Positions 1 through 10,056 of a stretch of 64,000 nt of DNA are shown here, piece after piece (positions within the stretch are counted from its first letter, which is position 1; each line of letters starts with the position of its first letter). The notes under the pieces were generated by a model. That model did no database searches and had not been told where the DNA came from. It saw only the letters and a program-made list of their open reading frames with translations. The DNA comes from JACADW01 sp963747985 (GTDB taxonomy: Bacteria > Acidobacteriota > UBA6911), in assembly GCA_963747985.1 (NCBI GenBank), contig CAVVHG010000012.1:186001-250000 (forward strand). The letters run 5' to 3'. The translations under genes and the position numbers were made by a program.

Positions 1-53
1 ACGAGTGTAGGAAGTGTCTGCGTTTCATTGCCTGTTCTCCCGAGGCCTGTGCC

Positions 54-1046
54 TCACCATGGCTTCGCGACCACCGGTGTTGCCGGTCCCGTCTCCACTC
101 GCAAGGGATTTCGGAGCGGTCGGCCGAAACCATCGAAGTTAACCACCATCACGTCCCCGTCGACGAGGCGCACTCCCTCTCCGAAACTGAATGCGTCGGC
201 GCCGAAGAAGTGTATGTGAATGTCGCCTGGCCGGCGGTGTGATTCGAATTTAAAGTGGTGATGCTCGAGGTTCGCGAGGCTGTGGCACATCGCTTCCTCG
301 CCCGAGTGAATCGGCCTGGACCAGAGAACGCTGCCTCCCCGCTCAATCGACACCAGCCCGCTGACGCGGGTAAAATCCGGGTCCAGCACCAGCTCGGGGC
401 CGATAGCACACGTTCTCAGCTTCGAAGCGGCGAGATAAAGATAGTTCCTTTTCTCGAGGCGGTGGTCGGAGAACTCGTTTCCCGCGGCCATGCCGATTCG
501 AATAGGCTCCCCCGACGTTGCGATGATGTAGATCCCTGAGATTTCCGGCTCTTCTCCTCCGTCCTCCGCATAGGCCGGAACGCAGAGCGGATCCAGGTGG
601 CCTCGCAGGATGCTCCCCGGCCCCTTGTAAAACCACTCAGGCGCGACGCCGACGGCACCAGGCGCGGGGCGGCCGCCTTCCACACCCCATTGATACATAC
701 GCGCGCTGTCGGTGAGTTCCTGACCTGCGGCATGCATTGCCTGTCGGGTTTGCGCGCTTTTCACGTGCGTAAGACCGGTGCCGCTGACCAGGCATCTGGC
801 AGGCTCGTCAGGATGGTCGGCTGCGGGAAGAATGCGCCATTCCGAGATGCCCTGGTAAACGGCGTCGTAATCGAGGTACTCAGCCGTAATACTTCGTTCC
901 ACAAACTCTCGAATGTGAATCCCGTTGTCGAGCGCCGCGGTGGCGAGCGAATGTACGGAACGGTGCCCCTCGAGCAAATGGAGTGTCCCGCCGTCCACAA
1001 GCGCGAGCCGGCGCTCGGACTGACGGGCCATCTGGACGATTCTCAT
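54..1046 (-). CDS. AraD1/GguC-like protein of the fumarylacetoacetate hydrolase superfamily
   Basis: A protein of about 330 residues. I start it at the ATG giving MRIVQMARQSERRLAL rather than 12 codons upstream, because sugar-catabolic AraD1/GguC proteins begin this way. The fold family binds a divalent metal and acts on 2-keto acids, for example dehydration of 2-keto-3-deoxy sugar acids such as L-arabinonate derivatives. Visible family features are the N-terminal region ending near LDGG/LLEG, the central block GVAPEWFYKGPGSIL, and a C-terminal half rich in acidic and His residues (ANLEHHHFKFE, GDIHIHFFGA). It is the last gene of a leftward block whose upstream neighbours are a broken ABC exporter. 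The substrate cannot be read from sequence; the sugar-acid role is inferred from the family only. Confidence 0.7.
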   Translation of the reverse strand: MRIVQMARQSERRLALVDGGTLHLLEGHRSVHSLATAALDNGIHIREFVERSITAEYLDYDAVYQGISEWRILPAADHPDEPARCLVSGTGLTHVKSAQTRQAMHAAGQELTDSARMYQWGVEGGRPAPGAVGVAPEWFYKGPGSILRGHLDPLCVPAYAEDGGEEPEISGIYIIATSGEPIRIGMAAGNEFSDHRLEKRNYLYLAASKLRTCAIGPELVLDPDFTRVSGLVSIERGGSVLWSRPIHSGEEAMCHSLANLEHHHFKFESHRRPGDIHIHFFGADAFSFGEGVRLVDGDVMVVNFDGFGRPLRNPLRVETGPATPVVAKPW

Positions 1047-1155
1047 GGTTCCGATTGTAAGGGAAACGGCTGCCAGCACCAACCCCAGTTATCCTGCAGC
1101 TGCAATTCCCCCAACGCCGGGCGGCGTGTGGCGTCAATGATGCCGCCTGTGGACT

Positions 1156-2346
1156 CTACCAATGCTGCTTATAGCTCAGGATCAGTGGTTCTGGCGCCGG
1201 AATTGCGTCCGCCTCGTAGCGGAACGTAGCAAGCCTGGCGATCAGCCGGTTCCGGTATGCGGCCGCGGCCAGCAGGAGCCCGAAGCAAAGGGTGAAGAAT
1301 GGAACGAAAAGACGGGGCTGACCGAAGAGCTTCTGCTCCAGCTCAGTCATGGAATACGCGTAATTGGTGAAACCGAACAGGTAGATCCACCACCACAACT
1401 TCAGGTTTGCCTTGCCCGGCGCATATGTGCAGGTGAACGGCATCTTGTCCAGCCCGAAGACCAGGGCCTCGATCAAGAGCAGCGACAAGGTTGTGCAATA
1501 GGCCGTGTGCAACCATGCGACCTGCCATCCCCACAATTTCAGGTAGACAGGGAGCAGCAGAGCGAGAAGGGGAAGGATTCCGAGAAGAAGCATCGCCTTA
1601 CGCACTCCGGCCAGGCTCCCGGCCAGGCTTTTCCCGTCTGTCAGCCTGAACAACCAGTTCGCCGGCAAATGAGCGGGCAAGGAAAACACCACCCGGAATC
1701 CAAGCAGCACAAAGAATCCCAGAACCAGCGGGATAGAGAGCAACTCCGGTCTCAGTCCGAATGATGCCTCCAATCCGTGGCGCGAATAGTGTGTGATGAG
1801 GCCCATAAGGACGAAGGACAAACCGACGCCGAAGTATGCGCCAAAGTAGGTCCTGTGGGCCGGACATCGCGCGAGTGTCTTGGCGATGAACCAGAAAGCA
1901 GCCCGCTCCCTGGGATCCCTCAATATCAGCGCGTGAAGCAGCGCAGACACAGCCTTCCACAGCCCGGAGAAATCCCTGGTGCAGGCCGGACCAGCCTCGA
2001 GGGTCTTACGAAGCCGGCTCTTGTAGGCCAGGGAGTAGGCCAGGGCGAAGCCGAGACCTGCCAGGCCGAGGGCAGCCAACGCCTGGTGCGCGAGCGGCAG
2101 GAACTCAGGGGTTGGCTCGCCGAGCAGTGCCTGGTACAAGCCCAGGAACCATGCCGGCGCAAAAACGTTCATCAGACCTGGTGTTTGCTTCAAGCTTTCG
2201 AAGGATACGAACGGCATCAGAAAGAAGGTGGTGAGGAAGCAAACGAGCAGAAGCAGTTGAACGTAACGTGAGGCCTGCAGAAAGGCCCTGGGTTTGAGCA
2301 CGTAAAGCAGCAAACCCTGAATGGCGATGCAGGCGAAGAAGAGGTT
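1156..2346 (-). pseudogene. ABC-2 type transporter permease, N-terminus deleted
   Basis: A hydrophobic protein with about eight membrane segments, the permease half of an ABC-2 exporter. The frame opens abruptly: reading upstream it gives NLFFACIAIQGLLLYVLKP and then meets TGA at about 2350, inside the neighbouring ATPase gene. The apparent TTG start at 2313 lies inside a transmembrane segment with no ribosome site, so the true N-terminus is missing. Relatives are, from memory, well over 500 residues; about 395 codons remain here. The simplest reading is one deletion that removed the end of the ATPase gene and the start of this gene. An assembly join could give the same picture. Product function as it stands is doubtful. 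Confidence 0.75.
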
Positions 2347-2840
2347 ACATCAAGGCCGGAGAGCGGCTCGTCCAGGATGAGCAGATCCGGATCATGGAGC
2401 AGCGCAGCGGCCAACAGAACCTTCTGCTGCATCCCCTTGGAGTAGGAGCTGAGCGCAGCGTGGCGGGAACGGTGAAGCGACAACAGGTTGAACAGAGCGC
2501 TGATCTTCTCGTCAAGGATCTTCTCCGGAATGCCACGAAGCCGGCCCACCAGTTGGATGTATTCGCGTCCGGTGAGGAAAGGGTAGATCAGCGGTTCCTC
2601 CGGGACATATCCGAGGCGGGCTTTGTATTCAAGCAGGCATCGACTGATGTCCTCTCCTTTCCATAGCACATGGCCTTCGGACGGCTGCAACAGGCCGGTC
2701 AGTATCTTGACGGTGGTGCTCTTTCCCGCTCCGTTTGGCCCCAGGTACCCTGCTACCTCTCCGGCCTCCAGGCTGAAGCTGATCCCGTTGAGGATGGGGA
2801 CTCCGGAATACTGCTTGTACAATCGACGCACCTCAAGCAT
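2217..2840 (-). pseudogene. ABC-2 transporter ATP-binding protein, truncated after the D-loop
   Basis: Residues 1-165 are a normal ABC ATPase: Walker A GPNGAGKST near 34-42, signature SSYSKGMQQ near 131, Walker B LLILDEP with D-loop SGLD near 153-164. After GLDV (about 2346) the frame runs into 40 residues of Cys/Pro/Ser-rich sequence that is simply the permease gene read out of frame. The H-loop histidine and the regulatory C-terminus, normally another 60-130 residues, are absent. ATP hydrolysis by this product is therefore unlikely. Only positions 2337-2840 represent genuine ATPase sequence. It sits upstream of its partner permease in the same direction. Confidence 0.85.
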
Positions 2841-3005
2841 CTGCGGTCTCCCGGCTTGTTGTCGGCGGCAGTTCGAAGCGCAGAGGTGACTGCTTACTCA
2901 CCGGGCGCCTCTATTCCCCTTCACTCACTATTAGTCGCCGGCGGATCGGCAAAATTACATACGCCCTGCAGGCAACCTGTCGAGGAGCGTAAGGCGCAAC
3001 CTGGA

Positions 3006-5474
3006 TCAGTCGTGGCGGAGGGTTTTTGCCGGATCGGAATGGGCTGCCCGCCAGGCTGGTATCAGGCAGGCGAGGCAGGCGACAGCTGCAAGTAAGAAAG
3101 CGACACCTGAAAAAGTCGTTATGTCCGTTGCCGGAATGCCAAACAGATAGCTCGCGATGAGGTGGACAGATCCCAGGGCTGCGAGAAGCCCGGATGCAAG
3201 GCCGGCGGCGACAAGCGTCATGCCCTCCCTGAGCACCATCCACAGCATGTGGACCGGCTTTGCGCCTACCGCCAGCCGAATCCCTATCTCGCGGGACCTG
3301 AGAGATACCGAATAGGCCATGACTCCGTAGATGCCCACCACCGCCAGGGTGGCCGAGAGGATCCCGGCCCATCCGAGCAGGGACGCCGCCATCCGCGGCT
3401 GCGAAAATGCGTTGTTCATGTGCTCATCGAGGCTTTGGATGAAGACCGGCAGTTCACGGTCGAGAGCGCGTATTTGCTGACGGACGGCGTTGATGGCAGA
3501 TGCCGCGCTGCCGGCAGGATCTACGTGCAGCGTCATCATGGGCATCCCGCTCTGCTGCAGCGGCAGGTAGAGGTATGGGCGGCCGCTTTCGCCGAGCTCA
3601 TGGTACTTGAGGTCCCTTGCGATCCCTACTACCTCGAGGACCTGCCCGTGTGGCTCGTGAACTTCGATCCGCCGGCCGAGGGTGCTGCTGGCGGACCAAT
3701 AGCTATTTGCCAGGGTTTTGTTGACGATGACGGCCCGAGGAGAGCCTTCGCGATCCTGTTGAGTGAAGTCGCGCCCCTGCAGGAGCGATATCCCCATGGT
3801 GCGAAAATATCCAGGACCCACGACGTTATATTCGGCCGGAGTCCAAACCGTCGCGGCGCCGGATTCTGCCGGGCGGACTTTCGTTTCCATGCGCGACATA
3901 TCAAGAGGGATGTCTCTCGCCCAGGCCGCGGAGCGAACTGCGGGCAGCGGGAGCACACGCTCGAGCACCTGCCCGTAGAAAGAAGCGATTCGGGCATCCC
4001 CGTAACCTTGCGTCGCGGGATCCACTGTGAAGAGGATCAGGTTGCGCGAACCAAAACCGGGATCGGCGGATTTGGCATTGATCAGTGTGCGGGTGAAAAG
4101 GCCGGCAGCGACCAGGAGCAGGAATGAGAAGGCCACCTGCAGAATGACCAGCGATCCCCTCAGGGGAGACCTGCCCTCGATCGTTCTGCCCGCCGCCCCG
4201 CGGCTCCCCGCCGTTGCGAGGGCGGCACGTGAGGCACGGAACGCCGGCCACAGTCCGAAAAAGAGGACTGTGAGGAGGCACAACACGAGTGCAAACGCCA
4301 GGACGCGCCAGTCAAAAGCCGCTTCGATGTTGAGACGAACCCGAAATGGAAGCCCGAACCGCATCAACAGGCTCCGTGTGAAGCTGGCAACAACAAGCCC
4401 CGCGGTTGTGCCGAGCGCCGCGATCAGGAGGCCTTCGGTCAGGAACAGCCTGACGAGGCGTCCTTTGGAAGCACCCAAAGACAGGCGGACAGCCGTTTCC
4501 TGCCCGCGAGCAGAAGCGCGCTCGAGCATGAGGTTGGCGACGTTGGCGCACGCGATCAGCAGGACGCACGCTGCACTGCACTGCAGCAACGTCAGAAATC
4601 GAACGATTGCTTCCCTGAATCCGGGCCAGAAACGGGCCTTCTGGATGGGCAGCAGTATCACCCTGCGGGCCGCGAAGTCACCGGCAACGAATTGATCGCC
4701 TCGATTCGCGGACAGTCCAATCGCGGCCTGAGCCTGGTCGATGTGGAGGCGTTCTTTCAGACGGCCGATGACCAGCAACCAGGGCATGTCGCGGTGATTG
4801 AGCAGGTCCGTCCCAGCCAGGGCCGGGTTTGCCTGCGCGTACATCGAAAGCGGCACCCAGACATCGGGTTGTTCTCCCCAATCGAGGGCCATGCCGGCAA
4901 ATCCTCGGGGGACGACTCCTATCACCTGGAACGCTCTGCCACTCAGGCTGACGGTTTTCCCGGCCAGGTCAGGATCGGCGCCGAAACCGCTCTGCCACAG
5001 CGTGTAGCTGATCACCACAACAGGGTGTGCTCCCGGGCCTTGATCCTCTTCCGGCAGGAAAGCCCGGCCGACGATCGGGTTCAAACCAAGAACCTTGAAA
5101 TAGTCGGCCGTCACGAGTTCGGCGGAGCCCCTCCTGGTCACGGAGCCGCCGCTCAGGTTGACCGGGATCCTGGCATAGGCCGCCAGACCCGCGAAGAGCT
5201 CCGACTGACCTCTATAGTCCAGGTACTCCGGATAGGAGGTCGGGCTGAACCTCCCCGGGTTCCTGGCATCGGTGTGGTACAGGGACACAAGGCTTGCAGG
5301 GTCCCGGACAGGAAAAGGACGGAACAGGATCGCGTTGGTGAGGCTGAAGATTGCCGTGTTGGCCCCGATCCCGAGCGCGAGCGCCAGCACCGTTCCTGTC
5401 GTGAACAACGGGTTACGACGCAGGAGCCGGAGACAATAGCGAAAATCCTGCCCCAGCGTTTCGAAGAAGTTCAC
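3006..5474 (-). CDS. ADOP-family MacB-like ABC permease (FtsX domains)
   Basis: A protein of about 822 residues with the layout of acidobacterial duplicated orphan permeases: an N-terminal segment FRYCLRLLRRNPLFTTG, a first membrane helix ending GIGANTAIF, a periplasmic MacB-type domain, three central helices (FtsX), a second periplasmic domain starting with a helix near residue 440, and three C-terminal helices ending with ACLIPAWRAAHSDPAKTLRH. Such permeases normally lack a fused ATPase and no intact ATPase is adjacent. The start is ambiguous: I prefer the GTG at 5474 (FFETLGQDFRYC) with GGAAGGG upstream; a GTG at 5498 is also possible. Family members are linked to envelope transport or stress, but no substrate is known. 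The gene looks intact, unlike the ABC pair downstream. Confidence 0.88.
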   Translation of the reverse strand: MNFFETLGQDFRYCLRLLRRNPLFTTGTVLALALGIGANTAIFSLTNAILFRPFPVRDPASLVSLYHTDARNPGRFSPTSYPEYLDYRGQSELFAGLAAYARIPVNLSGGSVTRRGSAELVTADYFKVLGLNPIVGRAFLPEEDQGPGAHPVVVISYTLWQSGFGADPDLAGKTVSLSGRAFQVIGVVPRGFAGMALDWGEQPDVWVPLSMYAQANPALAGTDLLNHRDMPWLLVIGRLKERLHIDQAQAAIGLSANRGDQFVAGDFAARRVILLPIQKARFWPGFREAIVRFLTLLQCSAACVLLIACANVANLMLERASARGQETAVRLSLGASKGRLVRLFLTEGLLIAALGTTAGLVVASFTRSLLMRFGLPFRVRLNIEAAFDWRVLAFALVLCLLTVLFFGLWPAFRASRAALATAGSRGAAGRTIEGRSPLRGSLVILQVAFSFLLLVAAGLFTRTLINAKSADPGFGSRNLILFTVDPATQGYGDARIASFYGQVLERVLPLPAVRSAAWARDIPLDMSRMETKVRPAESGAATVWTPAEYNVVGPGYFRTMGISLLQGRDFTQQDREGSPRAVIVNKTLANSYWSASSTLGRRIEVHEPHGQVLEVVGIARDLKYHELGESGRPYLYLPLQQSGMPMMTLHVDPAGSAASAINAVRQQIRALDRELPVFIQSLDEHMNNAFSQPRMAASLLGWAGILSATLAVVGIYGVMAYSVSLRSREIGIRLAVGAKPVHMLWMVLREGMTLVAAGLASGLLAALGSVHLIASYLFGIPATDITTFSGVAFLLAAVACLACLIPAWRAAHSDPAKTLRHD

Positions 5475-5723
5475 GATGTTTCCCTTCCGGACTTCCACAC
5501 GGTATCACACGGATGCAGTGACGTAATATCCCCTGCTCGCGGACTCCGGGCCGTAACTCAGTCCAGGAGTGGCCGCGCTGGGGAGCGGACCCGTGCCGCA
5601 GGCTGAGAGATGTCGGATTCCGACCCCCAGGCTGACTGCCAGGGTTCACAGGACCACAAAATAGAGCGGCACTTCGTTCCCACACTCCCATATAATTCGG
5701 TGCTGTGCCGCAGGAGGATGACT

Positions 5724-6575
5724 ATGCTTAACAAGACGATCGCCTTCGTCGGTCCCGGTGCGATGGCAGAAGCGATGATCTCCGGACTGATTCGCCAGGG
5801 ACTGGCTGAGGCCGGGCACCTGCTGGTAACCGGTCCGCGGATGCAGAGAGTGGAACAGCTCAGGGATCAGTTCGGTGTCCGACCCTTCACCGACAATGCT
5901 GAGGCGGCTTCGCAGGCCGACGTCGTTGTGCTCTCTGTCAAGCCCCAGCGGTTGACCGGGGTGATGAAAGGACTAAAGGCGATCCGTCCTGACGCGCTTG
6001 TGCTTTCGATTATCGCCGGTGCGACTATAAAGAAGCTCAGCACGGGCCTGAAACATCATGCCGTTGTTCGCTCCATGCCGAACAGCCCGGCACAGATCGG
6101 GGAGGGAATCACCGTCTGGACGGCATCCGAGGCTGTAAGCGAGGAGCAAAAGAAGGTCGCCAGCGCCATTCTCTCCGCTCTCGGCGAAGAGGTGTTCGTC
6201 GAGGATGAGTATTACCTGGACATGGCGACTGCGCTTTCCGGCACGGGTCCCGCATACGTGTTCATGTTCATGGAGGCACTAATCGACGCCGGAGTCCACA
6301 TGGGTTTTCCGCGCCGGATCGCAGAACAGCTTGTCGTACAGACGATCCGCGGCTCCACCTCCTACTACCTCCAGGCGGGGCGTCACCCGGCCACGCTGCG
6401 AAACCAGGTTACGTCGCCCGGCGGCACGTCGGCGGAGGCGCTCTACTACCTGGAAAAGGCCGGGTTCCGCACAGCCATTTCGCGCGCTGTTTGGGCCGCC
6501 TACCAGCGTTCGTTGGAGCTCGGGAAGGAACAGCCGATTCACATACCTGACGCAAACCCGCAGCAGGGAAGCTAA
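5724..6575 (+). CDS. proC: Pyrroline-5-carboxylate reductase
   Basis: Catalyses the last step of proline synthesis, NAD(P)H-dependent reduction of 1-pyrroline-5-carboxylate. The protein has 283 residues, a normal length. Rossmann motif FVGPGAMAEAMISGL near the N-terminus, SVKPQ at the end of the cofactor domain, and the C-terminal signature region SGTGPAYVFMFMEA and QVTSPGGTSAEAL are all present. AGGAGG at 5712 lies six bases before the ATG at 5724 and touches the ATG at 5718, so 5724 is the better start. The frame upstream to 5610 is unlikely coding. It is followed after 30 bases by glycosyltransferase genes in the same direction, so it may lead their transcription unit. Confidence 0.95.
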   Translation: MLNKTIAFVGPGAMAEAMISGLIRQGLAEAGHLLVTGPRMQRVEQLRDQFGVRPFTDNAEAASQADVVVLSVKPQRLTGVMKGLKAIRPDALVLSIIAGATIKKLSTGLKHHAVVRSMPNSPAQIGEGITVWTASEAVSEEQKKVASAILSALGEEVFVEDEYYLDMATALSGTGPAYVFMFMEALIDAGVHMGFPRRIAEQLVVQTIRGSTSYYLQAGRHPATLRNQVTSPGGTSAEALYYLEKAGFRTAISRAVWAAYQRSLELGKEQPIHIPDANPQQGS

Positions 6576-6605
6576 CGCGGCGGTCCGCCGCCCCGAGGAG
6601 TAATC

Positions 6606-7817
6606 TTGGTATTGCCGGTTGCTGATGGATCGATCCCTGTCGGAACCAGTTCGACCTCCCCTCTCAACGCGACCCCAAGGGAACGGCCCAGGTTCGCCAC
6701 CATCCTGGTCGGCATCGGCGCCAGCGGCACGGAGAGGCGCATGGCATGCGTCTTCGAGCGCCTGGCCCGGCGCCACCCGGGGCGTCATCTTCTGTTGGTG
6801 AATCGCGAACTCCTCGACGTGCTTCTCTCTGCCGGTTTCCGCCTGGCGCCGCCCGACGTTCACGTTCTTGGACGTCGCTCGGTGCTCGATCGAAAGGTCC
6901 GAGCACAGGCGGGCGCGTTGACGAACATGGGCAGGTTGGTCACCCTGCTGAGGTATCGGGGCGAGATCGCCCGGATTTGCCGCTCGCTGGATATCGAGGT
7001 CGCTCAAGTCCTTCTGGAAATGGTGCCGGTGTTGGGATTGTGGCCTCTGCCGGGTGTAACGCAGGTTGCTTCTCTCGTTTCGCACCTGCCCAAGTACTAC
7101 GACGGGCGTTCCTTCAGCAGCCGCCTCCTGTCAGCGTCGTTGCGGAGCTACCGGCACATAGATGCTCTCTACGAGGGGATAGCCGAAGGGCTGATCGGTA
7201 TGGGAATTCCTCGTGAGAAGGTCAGCCACCCCGCCTGGAACTGCGTGGACCAGATCCGTTTCCGCCCGGAGCAGAAGGAGGATATTGTTACTTTTACCGG
7301 ACGCTCTTTCGCCTTCAAACGCCCGGACCTGATGCTGCGAGCGGCCGAACTCTTGCACGGCCAGGCAAGGCATGTCCGGTTCTACATCCTGGGGCAAGGT
7401 CCGCTGATGCAGCAAATTGATCAAATGGCTCGTCGCTCGGGGTTGGGCGAGTGTGTGACAGTCGCGTACATGCCCGATCCGTCGCAGGTCGTCAACCGGA
7501 GCAAGGTGCATGTCTGTATCGAAGAATACGATAACATTACGAACCAGAGCCTGCTTGAAGGCCTGGCTGCCGGGTGCGCTATCGTTGCCAGCGATGTCGG
7601 TTATACCAGGCGTGTGGTCACACCGGACGTTGGCGTCCTGGTCCCTCTGGAGCCCGAGGCGATCGCTGATGCCGTGCTCAGCCTGATCAGCCGTCCGGAC
7701 GACCGTGACGCCATGGGGCATGCCGCCCGCCAGAAGGTTCTTCGCAATCACAGCATCGATCAATACCTGGACTACCTCACGGGGATGCTGAACCAAAACC
7801 TTGCCACACCTGATTGA
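6606..7817 (+). CDS. Family 4 glycosyltransferase
   Basis: A 403-residue GT-B type enzyme that transfers a sugar from a nucleotide donor, probably in capsule, O-antigen or exopolysaccharide assembly at the cytoplasmic face. The N-terminal acceptor half has the phrase TILVGIGASGTERRM; the C-terminal half has FTGRSFAFKRPDLML, the donor-site segment NITNQSLLEGLAAGCAIVA with the E-containing motif, and DVGYTRRVVTPDVGVLVP. The start is probably the TTG at 6606, which leaves a first 20 residues of low similarity to the family. It follows proC by 30 bases and overlaps the next frame's first possible start. Donor and acceptor are unknown. Confidence 0.85.
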   Translation: MVLPVADGSIPVGTSSTSPLNATPRERPRFATILVGIGASGTERRMACVFERLARRHPGRHLLLVNRELLDVLLSAGFRLAPPDVHVLGRRSVLDRKVRAQAGALTNMGRLVTLLRYRGEIARICRSLDIEVAQVLLEMVPVLGLWPLPGVTQVASLVSHLPKYYDGRSFSSRLLSASLRSYRHIDALYEGIAEGLIGMGIPREKVSHPAWNCVDQIRFRPEQKEDIVTFTGRSFAFKRPDLMLRAAELLHGQARHVRFYILGQGPLMQQIDQMARRSGLGECVTVAYMPDPSQVVNRSKVHVCIEEYDNITNQSLLEGLAAGCAIVASDVGYTRRVVTPDVGVLVPLEPEAIADAVLSLISRPDDRDAMGHAARQKVLRNHSIDQYLDYLTGMLNQNLATPD

Positions 7818-7858
7818 GGGAGCGGCGCACTCCGACTCGATTCCTGTCGAGGGGCGAG

Positions 7859-9022
7859 ATGATTGATCCGCCGAAGATACTCATAGTGGTTAACGTCGAT
7901 TGGTTCTTCCTGTCGCATCGCCTTCCCATCGCAGAGGCGGCCCGCGCGCGAGGGGCCAGGGTCGTAGTCGCCGCCGCAGACACGGGGCATTCGGCGGCAA
8001 TCAGAGAGCATGGATTCGAGTTTGTTCACGTCCCCTTTTCCCGCAAGGGCAGGAATCCGGGTACCGAACTGCTCGCGCCCTACAGGCTTATCCGGGTATA
8101 CCGGCAAATCAGACCCGACCTCTTGCATCACGTCACGATCAAACCGATCATCTACGGCTCTCTGGCGGCAAGGTGCGCAAAACCATGCGCCGTGATTAAC
8201 GCGGTCACGGGGCTCGGATTTTCGTTCTCCGCCGGGAGGCGGGCTGCCGTCTGGAGGCCGCTGGTGAAGATTCTTTACCGGCTTGCCCTGCACTCTCCCG
8301 CAAGCTGCACCGTATTCCAGAACCCGGAAGACAGGGAGTATTTCGTGCGCGCGCGAACGGTAGAGGAGGAATGCAGCACGCTGATCCGGGGCTCCGGGGT
8401 GGACTGCGATCAGTTCCGTCCCACCCCCGAACCCGCCGGTTTGTTGACCGTAGTCCTGCCGGGAAGAATGCTGTGGGACAAGGGTGTGGGCCTTTTTGTG
8501 GAAGCGGCACGCGAACTCCGTTCGCGGGGGGCGGATTCGAGATTCGTTCTGGTCGGGCCGATCGACGAAGGGAATCCCGCCGCGGTTCCTGAAGGGCAGA
8601 TCCGCGCCTGGGTGTCCGAGGGGATTGTGGAGTGGTGGGGGTATCGGGCTGAAATGCAGGAAACGTTGTCGAGTGCGCACATCGTGGCGCTCCCCGCGAT
8701 TCAGAGGGAAGGCTTGCCCAAAGTGCTGCTCGAGGCGGCCGCCTGTGCGCGGCCCATTGTGGCGGGTGACGTCCCCGGGTGTCGCGAAATTGTCCGCCCG
8801 GACGTGAACGGCATCCTCGTGCCACCCGGTGATCGCACTGCTCTTACACTGGCCCTGTTGAGATTGATGGGCTCCGCTGAGCTTCGAGACCGCTTCGGCA
8901 GGGCAGGCAGGAAGATCGTCGAGCAGGAGTTCGCACAGGAAATTGTCGTGCGCGAAACGTTGGACCTGTATACCCGGATGCTGGGAGGAGCATGGTGGCG
9001 GGCGGGTGCCGAGTCATGCTGA
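7859..9022 (+). CDS. Family 4 glycosyltransferase
   Basis: A 387-residue GT-B glycosyltransferase. I choose the ATG at 7859 (MIDPPKILIVVNVDWFFLSH), preceded by a GAGGGG stretch, over the TTG at 7814. The N-terminal half resembles enzymes that glycosylate undecaprenyl-linked precursors (FFLSHRLPIAEAARARGARV). The C-terminal half contains RGSGVDCDQFRP, PGRMLWDKGVGLFVEAA, and the donor-binding segment EGLPKVLLEAAACARPIVAG with both glutamates. It overlaps the epimerase gene by 7 bases, which indicates translational coupling. With the preceding GT4 and the following epimerase it forms a small surface-glycan module. Confidence 0.87.
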   Translation: MIDPPKILIVVNVDWFFLSHRLPIAEAARARGARVVVAAADTGHSAAIREHGFEFVHVPFSRKGRNPGTELLAPYRLIRVYRQIRPDLLHHVTIKPIIYGSLAARCAKPCAVINAVTGLGFSFSAGRRAAVWRPLVKILYRLALHSPASCTVFQNPEDREYFVRARTVEEECSTLIRGSGVDCDQFRPTPEPAGLLTVVLPGRMLWDKGVGLFVEAARELRSRGADSRFVLVGPIDEGNPAAVPEGQIRAWVSEGIVEWWGYRAEMQETLSSAHIVALPAIQREGLPKVLLEAAACARPIVAGDVPGCREIVRPDVNGILVPPGDRTALTLALLRLMGSAELRDRFGRAGRKIVEQEFAQEIVVRETLDLYTRMLGGAWWRAGAESC

Positions 9023-10017
9023 AGCGGGTGCTCGTCACGGGGGCCGGCGGCTTCGTGGGAGGACACCTGAGCCTGGAACTTGCCGCAGCCGGCTGGCATG
9101 TTCGGGCGGCGGTCAGAAGGCCGTTTCGTCCGCAGTCGCCGGCCCCACCGTACGAGGAGCATCTCATTGGGGCGATCGGCAGGGACACGGACTGGTCGCC
9201 GGCGCTGTGTGGAGTGGATGTCGTCGTTCACCTCGCGGGCCTCTCCGTAGTCCGGGATGCCCGTGTGGAGCGCGCTCTGGCGGTTTTCCGCGATGTCAAC
9301 GTGGAGGGAACACGGAGACTGGCCCGCGCTTGCCTTCAAAACGGGGTACGACGCATCCTGTTCCTGAGTTCGATCAGGGCTGTGGGAGAGCGTACGGAAG
9401 CCGGCCGGCCGTTCTCGGAGGAAAGTCCCTGCCGGCCGGTTGATCCCTATGGGATCAGCAAATGTGAAGCTGAACAGGCATTACTGGAGGAGCTCCGCCA
9501 CGGCGGTGCGGAGGCGGTAATTCTGCGCCCGCCGTTGGTCTGCGGGCCCGGCGTGAGTGCCAATTTCCTCAGGCTCATGAGGGCGGTCGATCGGCGAATT
9601 CCTCTGCCGCTCGGACGTGTGAGGAACAGGCGGAGCTTGATTTACATCCGCAACCTCACGAGCGGAATCATAACCTGTCTCGCACATCCCCTGGCGGCGG
9701 GCGAGGTTTTCCATATCTCCGACGCTGAGTCTCTGTCCACGGCCGGGCTGCTGAGTGCACTTGGTGAGGTGCTCGGACGGCGCGTGATTTTGCCACCCGT
9801 CCCAATCTCCGTCTTGCGGGCCGCCGGAAGGCTGACGGGCAAGGCTGGTGAAGTCGGGCGGGCGGTCGACTCTCTCGAGCTGACGATCGACAAAATCAGG
9901 AACCGACTTGGGTGGACTCCCCCATTTGCTGCGAGGGAGGGTCTGCAAGCAGCCGCTTCCTGGTATCGTGCCGCGTCCGACGGTGGCAATCAACCCCACC
10001 TTCCCTCTGTCCCTTGA
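9016..10017 (+). CDS. NAD-dependent epimerase/dehydratase (extended SDR)
   Basis: A 333-residue extended short-chain dehydrogenase that probably modifies a nucleotide sugar or a lipid-linked sugar for the two adjacent glycosyltransferases. The Rossmann motif VTGAGGFVGGHL lies at residues 8-19, the serine of the SSIRAVG segment lies in the middle, and the catalytic YxxxK pair is in DPYGISKCEAEQAL. The Arg-rich C-terminal region after PLGRVRNRRSLIYI matches UDP-sugar 4-epimerase-like enzymes encoded beside undecaprenyl-phosphate glycosyltransferases. The ATG at 9016 overlaps the upstream stop codon region, so the two genes are coupled. Exact substrate unknown. Confidence 0.85.
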   Translation: MLKRVLVTGAGGFVGGHLSLELAAAGWHVRAAVRRPFRPQSPAPPYEEHLIGAIGRDTDWSPALCGVDVVVHLAGLSVVRDARVERALAVFRDVNVEGTRRLARACLQNGVRRILFLSSIRAVGERTEAGRPFSEESPCRPVDPYGISKCEAEQALLEELRHGGAEAVILRPPLVCGPGVSANFLRLMRAVDRRIPLPLGRVRNRRSLIYIRNLTSGIITCLAHPLAAGEVFHISDAESLSTAGLLSALGEVLGRRVILPPVPISVLRAAGRLTGKAGEVGRAVDSLELTIDKIRNRLGWTPPFAAREGLQAAASWYRAASDGGNQPHLPSVP

Positions 10018-10056
10018 CCCTTTTATCCCTTTGCCCCCGAAGTCCCCGCAGTGTTT

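Noticed and set aside
6577..6592. Intrinsic terminator after proC (GGCGGTCCGCC-type hairpin)
   Set aside because: No T-run follows and the next gene starts within 15 bases, so read-through is more likely.
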